A stretch of 64,000 nt of DNA from an uncultured Gammaproteobacteria bacterium (GCA_958295835.1 OY282378.1:620001-684000); one strand, 5' to 3'. Shown: positions 1-13,095, numbered from the stretch's first letter. Notes: generated from the sequence alone by a model not told the origin. Translations and numbers: made by a program.

Positions 1-705
1 AACCTGTCGGGCGCGGCGCGCCGTTATCTCGACCACCTCGGGCTCTGCGTCGAGGACCTGTTCCACCATGTCCTCGCCACCTTGCACGACCCCGCCTACC
101 GAACCGCCAACGCCGGGGCGCTACGCATGGAATGGCCGCGTATCCCGCTTCCCGGCTGGCCCGAAGGCGGCGATGCCGACGCGGCGGGCGCGCTCGCCCG
201 TTCGGCGGCACGGGGTCGCGAGCTCGCCGCCCTCCTCGACTCCGACACGCCCGTCCCCGGCGTGACACAAGGCCCGTTGCGCCCGGAGAGCGCTGCCATC
301 GCCGTCCCTGCCACCACGGACGGGCGCAACATGGCCGGCGGCGATTTCGCGCTGACCGCCGGTTGGGGCCATGTCGGTGCGGGTGGCGCCGTCATGCCCG
401 GCCAAGGCCGCATCGTCGAACGTTCGTACACGCCGGAAGAACGGGCCGCCCTTGGCGACGCACTGCCCGCCCTGGGCGAAACCACCTTCGACGTGCACCT
501 GAACGACCGCGCCTTCTGGCGCAACGTTCCCGCCGCCGTGTGGCGTTACAAGCTCGGTGGCTACCAAGTCCTCAAGAAATGGCTCTCCTACCGCGAACTC
601 TCCATCCTCGATCGCCCGCTCTCGCCGAAGGAAACCCAGCACTTCGCCGACGCCGCGCGACGGATCGGAGCAATACTGTCGCCAAGGGTTTATCACAATG
701 AATAA
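1..705 (+). CDS. Type ISP restriction-modification enzyme, C-terminal part (partial at window start)
   Basis: The reading frame is open from base 1 and ends at 705, so the N-terminal nuclease, helicase and methyltransferase parts lie outside the window. The visible 234 residues match the C-terminal specificity region of LlaBIII-like single-chain type ISP enzymes. The clearest mark is WRYKLGGYQVLKKWLSYRE, followed by a short tail with a conserved SPKE. Such enzymes cleave unmethylated DNA and carry methylase, translocase and target recognition in one chain. The next gene starts inside its last codons (ATG at 698), so the two are translationally coupled. The assignment rests on the C-terminal motif only. 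Confidence 0.72.
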   Translation, partial: NLSGAARRYLDHLGLCVEDLFHHVLATLHDPAYRTANAGALRMEWPRIPLPGWPEGGDADAAGALARSAARGRELAALLDSDTPVPGVTQGPLRPESAAIAVPATTDGRNMAGGDFALTAGWGHVGAGGAVMPGQGRIVERSYTPEERAALGDALPALGETTFDVHLNDRAFWRNVPAAVWRYKLGGYQVLKKWLSYRELSILDRPLSPKETQHFADAARRIGAILSPRVYHNE

Positions 706-1657
706 GGATCATGATCGCGAGAAGGACGTAGAGGAGAAAGTCCCTGCAGTCCCTGATGAATCGGGGCTTGGTGAATCAGGTAACAAGCTCATGTTGAGGC
801 TTCTCGGGCCTCTCGCCGATGAAGTGGGACAATATTTGGCTGACGGTTTTCGGCAATGGCGTTGGAGACGGGAAAATTTTGAGAAAGTCGCAGAACGGTG
901 TGAGACGGAAAAAGTAGCCCGAGGTATTGAGGATAATTCGTTGACGGCGGTTTCTGAAGGTGATGCGTATCGCTTGACGAATGCTTGTTCGTTTGAAGAT
1001 AACGAAATCGCGCAAGAACTTTGGGCAGGTTTGATTACTAGCGCGGTTGACCCTGGTAAACAAGTTACAATGACGAGAGCATTTGTAGAAATTTTAAGGG
1101 CGATTGGCCCTGTGGAGGCGGGACTTCTTTTGGTACTTGATGAATATGACCGACGACCCAGACACCGTGCAATCAATATGGATTTTGCAAACCTCAATCA
1201 AATACAACTAAGTCAGGAAACTGAAAAAATCAAACAAGAACATGAAAAATGGGAAAACGAGTTGGAATTTCTGACAAATCGTATGTACCGACATTTCCCG
1301 AATGATCAGAGAGAAATAGCTATACAAAATCTATTTCGATTGCGTTGTATCGGCATGAGAACTGGTCGAAATTTGGATCAAAATACCACTCGGCGAGGGC
1401 TACCGGTCGGGGTAAGAGAGACAGAAGCGGCTCCCACATATGAGATATTTAGTAAAGCGGTGGATTATCTAGAAGCTTTGACATTGGTTGAATCCGGAAC
1501 AGGAAACTACAAACTGCTTTCTTTTTCATCACAATATCCTCTTCTAGAAACTATTCCAGAATTGAAATTTCAGCTTACTGATATGGGAAGATATTTGATC
1601 TCATTATGTATGACTCAAGAACTTAGGAGGAAAAGCAAATCAAATAATTCAGAATAA
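698..1657 (+). CDS. DUF4393/Abi-alpha-like protein, putative abortive-infection component
   Basis: 319 residues. The start ATG at 698 overlaps the 3' end of the restriction gene. The N-terminal third (LGPLADEVGQYLADGFRQW followed by a charged helix) and the segment NEIAQELWAGLITSAVDP resemble the DUF4393/Abi-alpha family, found in abortive infection loci and often beside restriction systems. A charged helical stretch lies around residues 165-195. No membrane segment is obvious. Codon use shifts strongly towards A/T compared with the GC-rich gene before it, suggesting a separate origin. The function in phage defence is inferred from family and location. Confidence 0.6.
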   Translation: MNKDHDREKDVEEKVPAVPDESGLGESGNKLMLRLLGPLADEVGQYLADGFRQWRWRRENFEKVAERCETEKVARGIEDNSLTAVSEGDAYRLTNACSFEDNEIAQELWAGLITSAVDPGKQVTMTRAFVEILRAIGPVEAGLLLVLDEYDRRPRHRAINMDFANLNQIQLSQETEKIKQEHEKWENELEFLTNRMYRHFPNDQREIAIQNLFRLRCIGMRTGRNLDQNTTRRGLPVGVRETEAAPTYEIFSKAVDYLEALTLVESGTGNYKLLSFSSQYPLLETIPELKFQLTDMGRYLISLCMTQELRRKSKSNNSE

Positions 1658-1707
1658 AGATTTGCTTCGGATTCTCTGTTATTTTATCTTCAATATGGTC
1701 GATTGTA

Positions 1708-1713
1708 TAATTA
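1708..1713. repeat. Left target duplication TAATTA of the ISNCY-type element
   Basis: TAATTA directly precedes the left inverted repeat and is repeated at 3494-3499 after the right inverted repeat. Confidence 0.65.
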
Positions 1714-3493
1714 GTGTCTGCCAGAAAACCCCCACTTCCACACGAGTTCTGCGACGCTCCGCCATACTGTCGGCGAGGTTTCAGCCACGGAGCCGGCGGC
1801 ACCGACACCACTGAAGGGCGCTCGGCGTCAAACCGGACCCCATCCCCGATGTCCGGGCACCGAAGGCCGTGCCCGTCTCCGTGTGCCGGACCGGGGGGCG
1901 ACATCCGCAGGTGAAGGCCGCGGTCAGGCAGCGCGGCGCCTTCGCCGTCGTTCGGCGTCACGCACGCGCTGTCGCACAAGCACACCGATGCGGTGCACGT
2001 TGGCGGCCAGTATCGACAATGCAACGGTGTGTGCAAACCCATCGGCGCCGCGGGAGCGAACCCGGTCGAGACCACGATGCTCAAGGTGGTTGATGGCCGA
2101 TTCGACCGCCGGGTGCTGGCGCCTGGCCTCGGCGAATGCTTGTGCTTCCTCGCGCTCGCGCTCGGCCACACAAAGCCGACCCTTGCGCGGCAGTGCATTG
2201 AGGTCGAGCATCGCGTCGAGCCGCACCCGGTTGTCGGGACTGTGGAACCCACGGTCGAAGCTGCACACCCGCAGGTCGGGATACAGTGCCTGCGTCTCCT
2301 CGATGATCGGCACTGCACTCTCCGTGTCGCTCCCCTCCCACATTATCTTGTGGTGAAGGATGAACTGGAATTGGTCTTCCACCACGCACACGGGAACTCC
2401 GAGCTCCACCGCACAGCCAGCCTTGCCCTTCGAGACCCAGCGGGTGTGTTCCTCGAAGATCGAAAACACCTTCTCATCGTGCGCGACCGTCTCGCCTTTG
2501 AGAAGACGCCGGTCGACCTGGTCGATTTGCCGCCGAGCATGGGCAATCAGTGACTGGACCATGCCCGATTGCGCCACATCTGCCTGTTCCAGCTCCTTGA
2601 GACTCTCCTCGGCTCGGTCGGCCAAGTGACGGCAACGTTCGATATACGCTTCGACCCGGTCCGGTCGGCTCTTCGCGCGACGTGTCGAGCGCACCTTGTT
2701 GAAACACCTCTTCACCTCTTTGGTGAGATGGCGCCACTGGCGCCAGCCCACGATGTTGGACTTCTTCGCCGCATGGCCCAACTCCCGGAGCAAACACCGC
2801 ATCGCGTCCCACAGCAGGTTGACATCGGTCGGGTAGTGCACATCGGTCTCGACCACAAACGAATCACAGCGCCCGCGCAACGGCTCGCCAGGCTTTTTTC
2901 TTGCGACCGCGTGGCCGCTCTCCACAACCAACCGCCCAATCTCTGACAGAAGCTCAGGGGTCAACAGATATACATTGTCGATGATCGTCTGCAACTCGTA
3001 GGTATCGCCTTGCGAGAACGCACCGTGGCCCAGGAACTCGCGGACCGTTCGATGTTGGTTCACAAGCTCATGGAGACGGTCGAAGTCACAACCAAGACCC
3101 TGTTTGAGGACACCCATCACCAGGACCCGCCACAACTCCATCCCCGGACGACCCACGTTGCGATTGGTGCCCGGCAGAATATGTTCCTCCAACAGCGAGA
3201 AGAGCTTGTCGCGGGTCTGCTTGTGCGAATACAGATGCTGGAGACCCAGGAGGACCGCTGGAATGTCATCGCGGGACTTGTGGTCCAGCTTGATATCCTC
3301 GATCCGTGCTTCACCGAGTGCGAGCTGCGATTTCCGTGTCTGTCTCATGGATGTCCGTCGTGCGAAGATTGCCGACAATGGGCGGATTGGGGAGGAAATT
3401 CCTGCATAAGCTACCTGACATGGAAAATCTTCGCAACCTCGAATCGCCATTTATTCTTTGGATTCAAGTAGATATCTATTTTCTGGCAAGCAC
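1714..3493 (-). mobile_element. ISNCY-type insertion sequence, complete
   Basis: The ends are inverted repeats beginning GTGTCTGCCAGAAAA on the left (1714-1728) and, read inward from the right, GTGCTTGCCAGAAAA (3479-3493), differing at two positions. Each end is flanked by TAATTA (1708-1713 and 3494-3499), read as a 6-bp target duplication; because TAATTA is palindromic it could also be part of the repeat. The element is 1780 bp and carries one transposase gene on the minus strand. It sits between the Abi-alpha-like gene and the broken integrase and interrupts no recognised gene. Confidence 0.8.
1924..3348 (-). CDS. ISNCY family transposase
   Basis: 474 residues from the ATG at 3348. An in-frame extension upstream to 3450 is open but does not look like transposase sequence. 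The opening MRQTRKSQLALGE and the following DHKSRDDIPAVLLGLQHLY are typical of ISNCY transposases, which begin with a short helical domain before a DDE-type catalytic core. Further family-like segments are FVVETDVHYPTDVNLLWDAM and VCSFDRGFHSP. The C-terminus is a basic run of arginines. The gene fills most of the element between the two inverted repeats. It appears full length, so the element may still be mobile. Confidence 0.85.
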   Translation of the reverse strand: MRQTRKSQLALGEARIEDIKLDHKSRDDIPAVLLGLQHLYSHKQTRDKLFSLLEEHILPGTNRNVGRPGMELWRVLVMGVLKQGLGCDFDRLHELVNQHRTVREFLGHGAFSQGDTYELQTIIDNVYLLTPELLSEIGRLVVESGHAVARKKPGEPLRGRCDSFVVETDVHYPTDVNLLWDAMRCLLRELGHAAKKSNIVGWRQWRHLTKEVKRCFNKVRSTRRAKSRPDRVEAYIERCRHLADRAEESLKELEQADVAQSGMVQSLIAHARRQIDQVDRRLLKGETVAHDEKVFSIFEEHTRWVSKGKAGCAVELGVPVCVVEDQFQFILHHKIMWEGSDTESAVPIIEETQALYPDLRVCSFDRGFHSPDNRVRLDAMLDLNALPRKGRLCVAEREREEAQAFAEARRQHPAVESAINHLEHRGLDRVRSRGADGFAHTVALSILAANVHRIGVLVRQRVRDAERRRRRRAA

Positions 3494-3507
3494 TAATTAG
3501 ATGAATT

Positions 3508-4821
3508 TCACGAAAGTTTATACGTCATAGCTCTGAAGATAATTCTTCCCACCTTCTCTGCCGCTTCGACGAGGTGTCCGTCGGCGAGGTGGGCGTAACC
3601 GACGGTGGTGCTGTGCCGCCGGTGTCCGAGCGGTCTGCCGACCAAGGGCAGGTTTTCGCCGGACATGACGGCATGGTTGGCATAGGTGTGACGGAGGTCG
3701 TGAAGCCGTAGCTTGCCAAGGCAAGCATCCTCGCATACGGCGCGCCAGCGTGTCGCGAACCGGAACTGCCCCCGGCCTTGGGCGTATCGCGGGAACAGGA
3801 AGGCGTCGGCGCGCCGCTCGCCAGGAAGCGCGTCGAGTAACGCCTTGGCGCCTTCTCCGAGAGGTACGCTGCGCGATCCGGTCTTGCTGTCGGGAAGGTG
3901 AATCGCTTCCGTTCCGATGTCGCGCCACCGAAGATCGAGCACTTCGCCGCGACGGCAGCCGGTGAGCGCCAGCAGGCGGATCGCGGCGACCGCATCGGGC
4001 CATTCGACCTCTCGGGCGTCGAGGGCGCGGCCCCGACTTGCTGTCGGGCAGGAAGATGCGCCTTCCCTTGATCCAGTCCCATTGCAACCCGGCGATCTCG
4101 CCGAAGCGGCATCCCGCGAGCAGGAGCAACCGGATGATCGCGACCGCTTGGGGGCAATAGAACTCGTCTCGGGTCAGTACCACGTCGAGGCGGGCGATCT
4201 CCTCCGGCGACAGGAAGCACTCCTTGGGCGCCATCTTGAAGCGTCGGGTCTTCTTGCAGGGGTTGGTGTTGTGGACGCGGTATATCCCCACAGCTCGGCC
4301 ATGCGCATCATCACGGACAGCACGGGCATGACCCGATTGGCGTTGCCGGGCGTACCGCTCATGGAAGCGAACCAGTCCTGCACCTGCTCGCGGGCGAGGG
4401 CATCGACGGTCAGATGTCCGAAGGCGGGCAGGATGTGATTGCGGATAGCCGCCTTGTTGGTCTCCAGGGTCGCGGGCTTCCAGTGGCGGGCCTGGCGTTC
4501 GAGGAACTCGGCGGCGAAGGCGTCCATCGGACGGCCGGGGGTTCCGGGTCCGTTGTCCTTCCTGGCCGTGCCGAGGAAGGTCACGATCAGCCCGCGTGCT
4601 TCCCGGCGCGCCGGCGCGAGGGTGATGTCATCCGTCCTGCCGATGGTGGCGTCGCGGATGCGCCCGCGCACGTTGCGGCGCAGGAAGAAGGTGCGGGTTC
4701 CGCTCGGGCGGATACACAGGCCGAGGCCGGAGATTGCATCGTCCCAGAGTTCGTATTTCCTGGCGCGGGGCTTGGCGTCGCGGATGCGGTGGGCGAAGGA
4801 AGGCTTGGATCGGTCGTTCAC
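3508..4821 (-). pseudogene. Tyrosine-recombinase integrase, frameshifted and apparently chimeric
   Basis: Read from 4821 leftward, the first frame encodes a P4/phage-type N-terminal arm and SAM-like domain (MNDRSKPSFAHRIRDAKPRA to MAELWGY). At about 4290 the homology moves to another frame (IYRVHNTNPCKKTRRFKMAPKECFL ... LLLLAGCRFGEIAGLQW ... LPDSKSG, shown here in parts). At about 4040 it moves again, to GRALDAREVEW ... LLALTGCRRGEVLDLRW ... LPDSKTG and then HDLRHTYA. The second shift repeats the start of the catalytic domain, so two related integrase sequences seem to have been joined. The R (GCR), HxxR (HDLRH) and a late histidine/tyrosine region are all present but never in one frame. The gene is therefore inactive as written. 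Confidence 0.8.
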
Positions 4822-5340
4822 GGTCGGCGTTTCCCTGTCTCGGGCCGCGCGACCGGATGTCGGTACAGGAAGCGGCCGCGGCGGCGGTTGGCCAGGGAAG
4901 GCGCGCGGCGGGACGGGACAGGGTGAGCCGTAAGGCTCTGTAGTTACGGGTGTTTCCGCCTGTTCACGCGGTGGCGGACACCGGCCGGAAGGGCATCAAC
5001 GATGCGTGGGGTGTGAGAACAGAGGCCGCTCCGCGGTGACCATAGCCACGGGCCGGTGCATGAGCGGTCGGGCCATCGGAGCCGGGGAGCGCGGCGGAGG
5101 GGGCGGTCGCCGTGTGCACTCGGCTCTGTGTATGCAGGAGCGCAGCATGGCGTGTGGCTACACGTCAGGGCATTCGGTGACACACTGCTGACAAAGTGTC
5201 ATACAGGCGCTTGAAATTTTCTCTGACTCATTGATTCTTTACTTGGCTCGATTGCAAGGATGACGCCTCGAAGTGTCTCGAAGGGATTGTCGTACCCGTG
5301 ACGCCTGCACCCGCGAGCAGGTCTCGGGCCGGCGTCAGGA
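4822..5340. other. Non-coding boundary region between the integrase remnant and radC
   Basis: No convincing gene or tRNA was seen here. A TA-rich patch lies at about 5205-5265, in contrast to the GC-rich surroundings. This is where the accessory island meets the core chromosome, so an attachment site may lie here, but no repeated core was recognised at a second place in the window. Confidence 0.4.
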
Positions 5341-6015
5341 TCAAAGCCAGCCGCGTTCGGCGAATGAGACGACCTCGCCATCCCCGATCACGAAATGGTC
5401 GAGAAGTCTCACGTCCACCAGCTCCAGCGCGTCCCGCAGCCGGCTGGTGATCGCACGGTCCGACCGGCTCGGCTCGGCGACGCCCGAGGGGTGGTTGTGC
5501 GCCGCGATGAGGGCCGCCGCGTTGAGCTCGAGGGCGCGTTTGGCGACCTCGCGCGGATGTACGCTCGCGCCGTCGATGGTGCCCCGGAACATCTCCTCGA
5601 AGCTGATGACCCGATGCCGGTTGTCGAGAAACAGACAGGCGAATACCTCGTGCGGCCGCGAGCGCAGCCGGGCGCACAGGAACCGGCTGGTGTGAGCGGG
5701 GCTGGTGAGGGCGTCGCTGCGCCGGACCCGTTCTTCGAGATACCGGGTGGCGAGCTCGACCGCGGCCTTGAGCAGCGCGGAACGGGCCGGCCCGATTCCC
5801 GAGATGGTGGCGAGTCGGGCGGGGTCGAGGTCGAGGAGCCCGCGCAGCCCTTGCGTTTGATCGAGCGCGGTGCGCGCGAGGTCGATGGCGGAGGCGCCGC
5901 GGGTGCCGGTGTGGATGAACAACGCGAGGAGCTCCGCGTCGGACAGCACGCCGGGGCCTCGGGCAAGAAGCTTCTCGCGTGGCCGCTCGTCGCGCGGCCA
6001 GTCGGCAATGGACAT
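5341..6015 (-). CDS. radC: RadC family JAB/MPN domain protein
   Basis: 224 residues, the usual RadC length. The N-terminus [17 protein letters not shown] and helix-hairpin-helix-like segment [20 protein letters not shown] (about residues 68-88) are characteristic. The C-terminal JAB domain has HPREV and the metal-binding motif AHNHPSG near residue 170, followed by PSRSD. The biochemical role of RadC is unsettled despite the historic link to DNA repair. It is divergent from coaBC with about 80 bp between them, the usual gammaproteobacterial arrangement. rpmB and rpmG, often found downstream, are absent; the accessory island lies there instead. Confidence 0.93.
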   Translation of the reverse strand: MSIADWPRDERPREKLLARGPGVLSDAELLALFIHTGTRGASAIDLARTALDQTQGLRGLLDLDPARLATISGIGPARSALLKAAVELATRYLEERVRRSDALTSPAHTSRFLCARLRSRPHEVFACLFLDNRHRVISFEEMFRGTIDGASVHPREVAKRALELNAAALIAAHNHPSGVAEPSRSDRAITSRLRDALELVDVRLLDHFVIGDGEVVSFAERGWL

Positions 6016-6096
6016 GGTGACTCCGCCTGGACCGCCGCTGTTCGTCGAGCCTGCGGCTGTGAGCCGGTGAGGCAGGCGGGTTAGACTCTAGCCGTC

Positions 6097-7308
6097 ATGT
6101 CGAGACTACCCAACCGCAGAATCGTGCTGGGCGTCGCGGGCGGCATCGCGGCCTACAAAGCTGCCGACCTCGTTCGACGGTTGCGCGATCGGGACTTCGA
6201 GGTGAGGGTGGTGATGACCGCGGCGGCCCGGGAGTTCGTGGCTCCGCTCACCTTCCAGGCGCTCTCCTCCAATCCGGTGCACTGCGCGCTGCTCGACGAG
6301 CAGGCCGAGGCCGGGATGGGACACATCGAGCTCGCCCGCTGGGCGGATCTGGTGCTGGTTGCGCCGGCCACCGCCAACGTGCTCGCGCGGCTCGCCTGCG
6401 GGTTCGCCGACGATCTCCTCACGACCGTGTGCCTGGCGACGACGGCGCCGCTGGTGCTCGCACCTGCGATGAACCGGCAGATGTGGCAGGCGAGCGCGAC
6501 CCGGGCCAACGTGCGGTTGCTGCTCGATCGCGGTGTCGCGATGCTCGGCCCCGGGGAAGGCGATCAGGCGTGCGGCGACGTCGGGCCGGGCCGGATGCTG
6601 GAGCCCGAGGAGATCGCAGCCCGGACCGCGGTCCGGTTCGGCGGCGGCGCGCTCGAGGGCGTCGAGGTCCTCGTCACCGCCGGCCCGACCCGCGAGGCCC
6701 TCGATCCGGTACGCTTCCTCACCAACCACAGCACCGGAAAGATGGGATACGCGGTCGCGGCCGCGGCGGAGGAGGAGGGTGCCCGCGTATCGCTGGTGAG
6801 CGGCCCCACCACGTTGCCGGCGCCTCCCGGCATCGATCGGATCGAGGTGACGAGCGCCGAGGAGATGTACGCCGAGGTCATGGCCCGAGCGGCCCGCTGC
6901 GACATCTTCATCGCCGCGGCGGCGGTGGCGGACTACCGGCCCGCGCGCTGCGCGGAGCAGAAGATCAAGAAGGGGGACGGCCCTGCCGCACTCGATCTCG
7001 TGCGCACGGCGGACATCGTCGCCGGTGTGGCGGCGATGGGCGACCGCCCGTTCACGGTGGGATTCGCGGCGGAGACGGAGTCGCTGGAGGCGCATGCGAA
7101 GGACAAGCTCCGGCGCAAGGGCCTCGACATGATCGCGGCCAACCGGGTGGGACTCCCGGATCGCGGCTTCGCGAGCGAGCGCAACGCGCTGACGGTGTTG
7201 TGGGGTGACGGCGGAAGCAGGGAGCTCGGGCTCGCCCCGAAGGCGGAGCTGGCCCGCAGCCTCATTGGTCTCGTCGCCGAGCGGTATCGTGCAGAGCATC
7301 CGGCTTAA
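6097..7308 (+). CDS. coaBC: Bifunctional phosphopantothenoylcysteine decarboxylase/phosphopantothenate-cysteine ligase
   Basis: 403 residues. This enzyme carries out two consecutive steps of coenzyme A synthesis in the cytoplasm. The N-terminal CoaC half is a flavoprotein decarboxylase with [18 protein letters not shown] and the PxMNxxMW motif APAMNRQMW. The C-terminal CoaB half has [20 protein letters not shown] and NHSTGKMG, plus KIKK and AANRVG near the end. The ATG at 6097 starts a typical N-terminus. The 3' end overlaps the start of dut by 20 bases, indicating coupled translation. Confidence 0.95.
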   Translation: MSRLPNRRIVLGVAGGIAAYKAADLVRRLRDRDFEVRVVMTAAAREFVAPLTFQALSSNPVHCALLDEQAEAGMGHIELARWADLVLVAPATANVLARLACGFADDLLTTVCLATTAPLVLAPAMNRQMWQASATRANVRLLLDRGVAMLGPGEGDQACGDVGPGRMLEPEEIAARTAVRFGGGALEGVEVLVTAGPTREALDPVRFLTNHSTGKMGYAVAAAAEEEGARVSLVSGPTTLPAPPGIDRIEVTSAEEMYAEVMARAARCDIFIAAAAVADYRPARCAEQKIKKGDGPAALDLVRTADIVAGVAAMGDRPFTVGFAAETESLEAHAKDKLRRKGLDMIAANRVGLPDRGFASERNALTVLWGDGGSRELGLAPKAELARSLIGLVAERYRAEHPA

Positions 7309-7744
7309 GGTCCTCGATCCGAGGATCGGGGGCGAGTTCCCGCTCCCCCGATACGAGACGGAAGGGGCGGCGGGGCTCGACCTGCGGGCATGCATCGGCG
7401 CACCGGCCACGATCGCGCCGGGCGAGACCCTGCTCGTTTCGAGCGGGATCGCGATCCACATCGCCGACCCGGGCCTCGCGGCGGTCGTGCTGCCCCGCTC
7501 CGGGCTCGGGCACAGGCACGGCATCGTGCTCGGAAACCTCGTCGGACTCATCGATTCCGACTACCAGGGGCCGATCGGGATCTCGGTGTGGAACCGCAGC
7601 GACGAGTGCTATACGGTCAAGCCGGGCGAAAGGATCGCCCAGCTCGTTTTCCTTTCCGTCGCGCGCGTCCGATTCGAGGTCGTCGACGCCTTCGCCGAGA
7701 CCGAACGTGGCGAAGGTGGATTCGGACACTCGGGTCGTGCCTGA
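7289..7744 (+). CDS. dut: dUTP diphosphatase (dUTPase)
   Basis: 151 residues from a GTG at 7289, which matches the E. coli protein in length. The GTG is chosen because homology begins at QSIRLKVLD, directly after it. It hydrolyses dUTP to dUMP and pyrophosphate, keeping uracil out of DNA and supplying thymidylate synthesis; the enzyme is a homotrimer. Conserved trimeric dUTPase motifs are visible: AGLDLRA (I), [10 protein letters not shown] (II), [11 protein letters not shown] (III), [10 protein letters not shown] (IV) and the C-terminal GEGGFGHSG (V). It overlaps the end of coaBC. Confidence 0.95.
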   Translation: MQSIRLKVLDPRIGGEFPLPRYETEGAAGLDLRACIGAPATIAPGETLLVSSGIAIHIADPGLAAVVLPRSGLGHRHGIVLGNLVGLIDSDYQGPIGISVWNRSDECYTVKPGERIAQLVFLSVARVRFEVVDAFAETERGEGGFGHSGRA

Positions 7745-7882
7745 GCCGCATCCTCCGCCCGTGGGAAGGACCCCGGTGGCGCCGTCATCCGCCGGGCGCA
7801 ACCGGCGGTGCGGCGGTCGGCGCGCACCGGCGGCGTCTGCCGGAGCGGGCAACGCCGTCCCGGTGCCGACCGGAGATGATGC

Positions 7883-10799
<2,917 letters not shown>

Positions 10800-10932
10800 C
10801 GCCCGGCGGAACGAAGTCGCCGCGCCGCGGCGGGCGGCGAGCCACTCGCCCCACCATCTCCCGCGACCGGGGCCAGCCTGGGTTTTCCGCCGGCTCGCGG
10901 CGTGAAGTCGCCGGAGATGACGGAGAGGATCG

Positions 10933-11685
10933 GTGGGAACGACGATTGAACGCAGGGACGCGGTGCGTCTCGGCACGGTCGAGGTCCCCTACGTGTTCAA
11001 GCGCGTACCGCGCCGTCGCCAGGTGCATATCCTCGTCAACGACGAGGGGACGGTGGAGGTGCGCGCTCCCTGGCGATTCGGCCTGCGGAAGGCCCGGGAG
11101 GTGCTGCGCAAGAACACCGACTGGGTCCTGAAGACTCGGGACACCGTGCGGGAAAGGCTTGCACGACGGCCGCGCCTGGTCACGGGCGCCCGCCTTCCGC
11201 TGCTCGACGGGTCATTGCGTCTGGACGTCCGGCCGCGGGCCCAGATCGGCTTGTTCGACGGCGCCAGGCCGTGGCGGGGCCGCGCGGAGCGCCGGGGAAC
11301 GGTCCTGCGGGTCAGCACCGCGTCGCTCGGCGAAGGCGAGCTGCGCGCGCTGATCGAGCACTGGTATCGCCGTGAGGCCGCGACCTGGCTCGCCGGTCGA
11401 GTCGAGCACTACTCGCCGCGGCTCGGCGTGCGGCCGTCGAGGGTGACGATCCGCGGGCAGCGCTCGCGATGGGGAAGCTGCTCCGCCAGAGGCACCGTGA
11501 GCCTGAACTGGCGATTGATGATGGTGCCCGTCGCACTGGCCGACTACGTCGTCGTCCACGAGCTGTGCCATCTCCGGCACATGAACCATTCAAGGTGTTT
11601 CTGGGCGATGGTGGGCAGCGTTGTCCCCGACTACCAGCACTGCCGCCGCAGTCTCGACGCGCTCCAGGGGCGCCTCTTGCTATAG
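10933..11685 (+). CDS. YgjP-like zinc metallopeptidase (DUF45/M48-like)
   Basis: 250 residues from a GTG at 10933. The zinc-binding motif HELCH is at residues 209-213, followed by HMNHSRCFW, as in YgjP/DUF45 proteins; the upstream block RSRWGSCSARGTVSLNWRL is also family-specific. No signal peptide is seen, so a cytoplasmic location is expected. Substrates of the family are poorly defined. It lies between slmA and pyrE, the latter on the opposite strand and converging. A 133-bp gap separates it from slmA. Confidence 0.88.
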   Translation: MGTTIERRDAVRLGTVEVPYVFKRVPRRRQVHILVNDEGTVEVRAPWRFGLRKAREVLRKNTDWVLKTRDTVRERLARRPRLVTGARLPLLDGSLRLDVRPRAQIGLFDGARPWRGRAERRGTVLRVSTASLGEGELRALIEHWYRREAATWLAGRVEHYSPRLGVRPSRVTIRGQRSRWGSCSARGTVSLNWRLMMVPVALADYVVVHELCHLRHMNHSRCFWAMVGSVVPDYQHCRRSLDALQGRLLL

Positions 11686-11726
11686 GCCGGCCCGCCGCGG
11701 CAACGTCGGGCACGGGCCGCCGTGCC

Positions 11727-12398
11727 TCACGTTGATCTCGAAACGCCGTACTCGGCGAGATAGGCGCGCACCCGCTCCAGATCGGCTTCGAACCCGGTCT
11801 CCTCCCCGAGGTAGGCGACGAGGTCGTCGAGGCAGAGGATGCTCACGACGCGGATCCCGAGCTCGGTCTCCACCTCCTGAACGGCGGAGCGCTGTCCCTG
11901 GCCTCGTTCCTGGCGGTCCACGCAGACCGCCGCCGCAACGCAGGTCGCGCCGGCGTTCTCGAGGATGCGCATCGACTCGCGCACCGCGGTGCCGGCGGAA
12001 ATGACGTCGTCGACGAGCAGGACCCGGCCACTCGGCCCGGCGCCCACGATGATCCCGCCTTCCCCGTGGTCCTTCGCCTCCTTGCGGTTGAACGCATAGG
12101 GCACGTCCCGGCCGTGTTGGTCCGCGAGCGCCACCGCCACCGCGCAGACGAGAGGGACGCCCTTGTACGCGGGGCCGAACACCATGTCGAATGCGACGCC
12201 CGAGGCGACGATGGATTCGGCGTAGAACCGGCCGAGCCGCGCGAGCGCGCTTCCGGTCGCGAACCCCGCGCTGTTGAAGAAGTACGGACTGCTTCGGCCG
12301 GACTTCAGCACGAACTCGCCGAAGCGCAGGACTCCCGAGCGTAGCGCGAACTCGATGAACTCCCGCTTGTACGGCGCCACCGGGAGCGGTCCTCCCAC
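11727..12398 (-). CDS. pyrE: Orotate phosphoribosyltransferase
   Basis: 223 residues if started at 12398. A GTG at 12380, just before [12 protein letters not shown], is an equally good start and gives 217 residues, closer to the usual 213-215. It forms orotidine 5'-phosphate from orotate and PRPP in pyrimidine synthesis. The PRPP-binding loop [13 protein letters not shown] is at about residues 122-135, and [15 protein letters not shown] is the flexible catalytic loop. It converges with the YgjP-like gene, and yggT lies 4 bases upstream on the same strand. Confidence 0.95.
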   Translation of the reverse strand: MGGPLPVAPYKREFIEFALRSGVLRFGEFVLKSGRSSPYFFNSAGFATGSALARLGRFYAESIVASGVAFDMVFGPAYKGVPLVCAVAVALADQHGRDVPYAFNRKEAKDHGEGGIIVGAGPSGRVLLVDDVISAGTAVRESMRILENAGATCVAAAVCVDRQERGQGQRSAVQEVETELGIRVVSILCLDDLVAYLGEETGFEADLERVRAYLAEYGVSRST

Positions 12399-12402
12399 GC
12401 CC

Positions 12403-12975
12403 TCAGAGGAGCGTGCCCGCGAGCTGGCGAAGAGGGCCGACGAGGAGGATGGCCGCGAGCTGGAGGGCCACCATCACCACGATCGGCGACAGGTCGAGCC
12501 CTCCGATCGGCGGAACGAGGCGCCGCGCCGGTGTGAGCAGCGGCTCGTTCAGGCTGTAGAGCAGGCTGAGCACCGGGTTGTAGGAGCCGGGGTTGATCCA
12601 GCTCATGATGACCTGGATCAGGATCGAGAACAGGAAGACGTAGATTGCGAGCTGGAGAATCTCGGCGACCGAGAACACGAGCAGGGCGCTCACCGTCGCA
12701 CGTTGGCCGAGGATCCCCGTGACCAACCACAGCTCGCCGAGCTGAAGCACGACGAGGAGCAGGACACATGCGAGATCGATGCCTCCGATGGTCGGGAGCA
12801 TGCCACGCATCGGCGCGAGCACCGGCCCGGTGGCCTTGACGATGAACTGCGAGAGGGGGTTGTAGAAATCCGCCCGGACCCACTGGAGCAGGAGGCGGAG
12901 CATGACGATGAGGATGTAGAGCCCGAACAGGGTCTCGACGAGGAACGTGCCCGCGTTGCCGATGTGTCCGCCCAT
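12403..12975 (-). CDS. yggT: YggT family integral membrane protein
   Basis: 190 residues with two YGGT repeats. Each has hydrophobic helices and the signature [17 protein letters not shown] / [17 protein letters not shown] followed by a P-x-R-x-x-P loop ([12 protein letters not shown] and [12 protein letters not shown]). About four membrane segments are predicted by eye. The family is linked to cell envelope, division and osmotic tolerance in some bacteria, but no defined activity is known. It normally lies directly downstream of proC, as here, with about 120 bp between them. Confidence 0.9.
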   Translation of the reverse strand: MGGHIGNAGTFLVETLFGLYILIVMLRLLLQWVRADFYNPLSQFIVKATGPVLAPMRGMLPTIGGIDLACVLLLVVLQLGELWLVTGILGQRATVSALLVFSVAEILQLAIYVFLFSILIQVIMSWINPGSYNPVLSLLYSLNEPLLTPARRLVPPIGGLDLSPIVVMVALQLAAILLVGPLRQLAGTLL

Positions 12976-13095
12976 GTTCCCGGCCGTCCGGTTCAGACCA
13001 CGGTTCCGGACCGCGGTCGCCCGAACCTCATGCCGCCCGAGGGTCCGCGGATCCGGTCCGGCGCTCGTCCGTACTCGCTCACTCCCGGGGGCACT

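Noticed and set aside
4900..5340. Possible tRNA or attachment site beside the integrase
   Set aside because: No cloverleaf, CCA-end or duplicated core could be found by eye.
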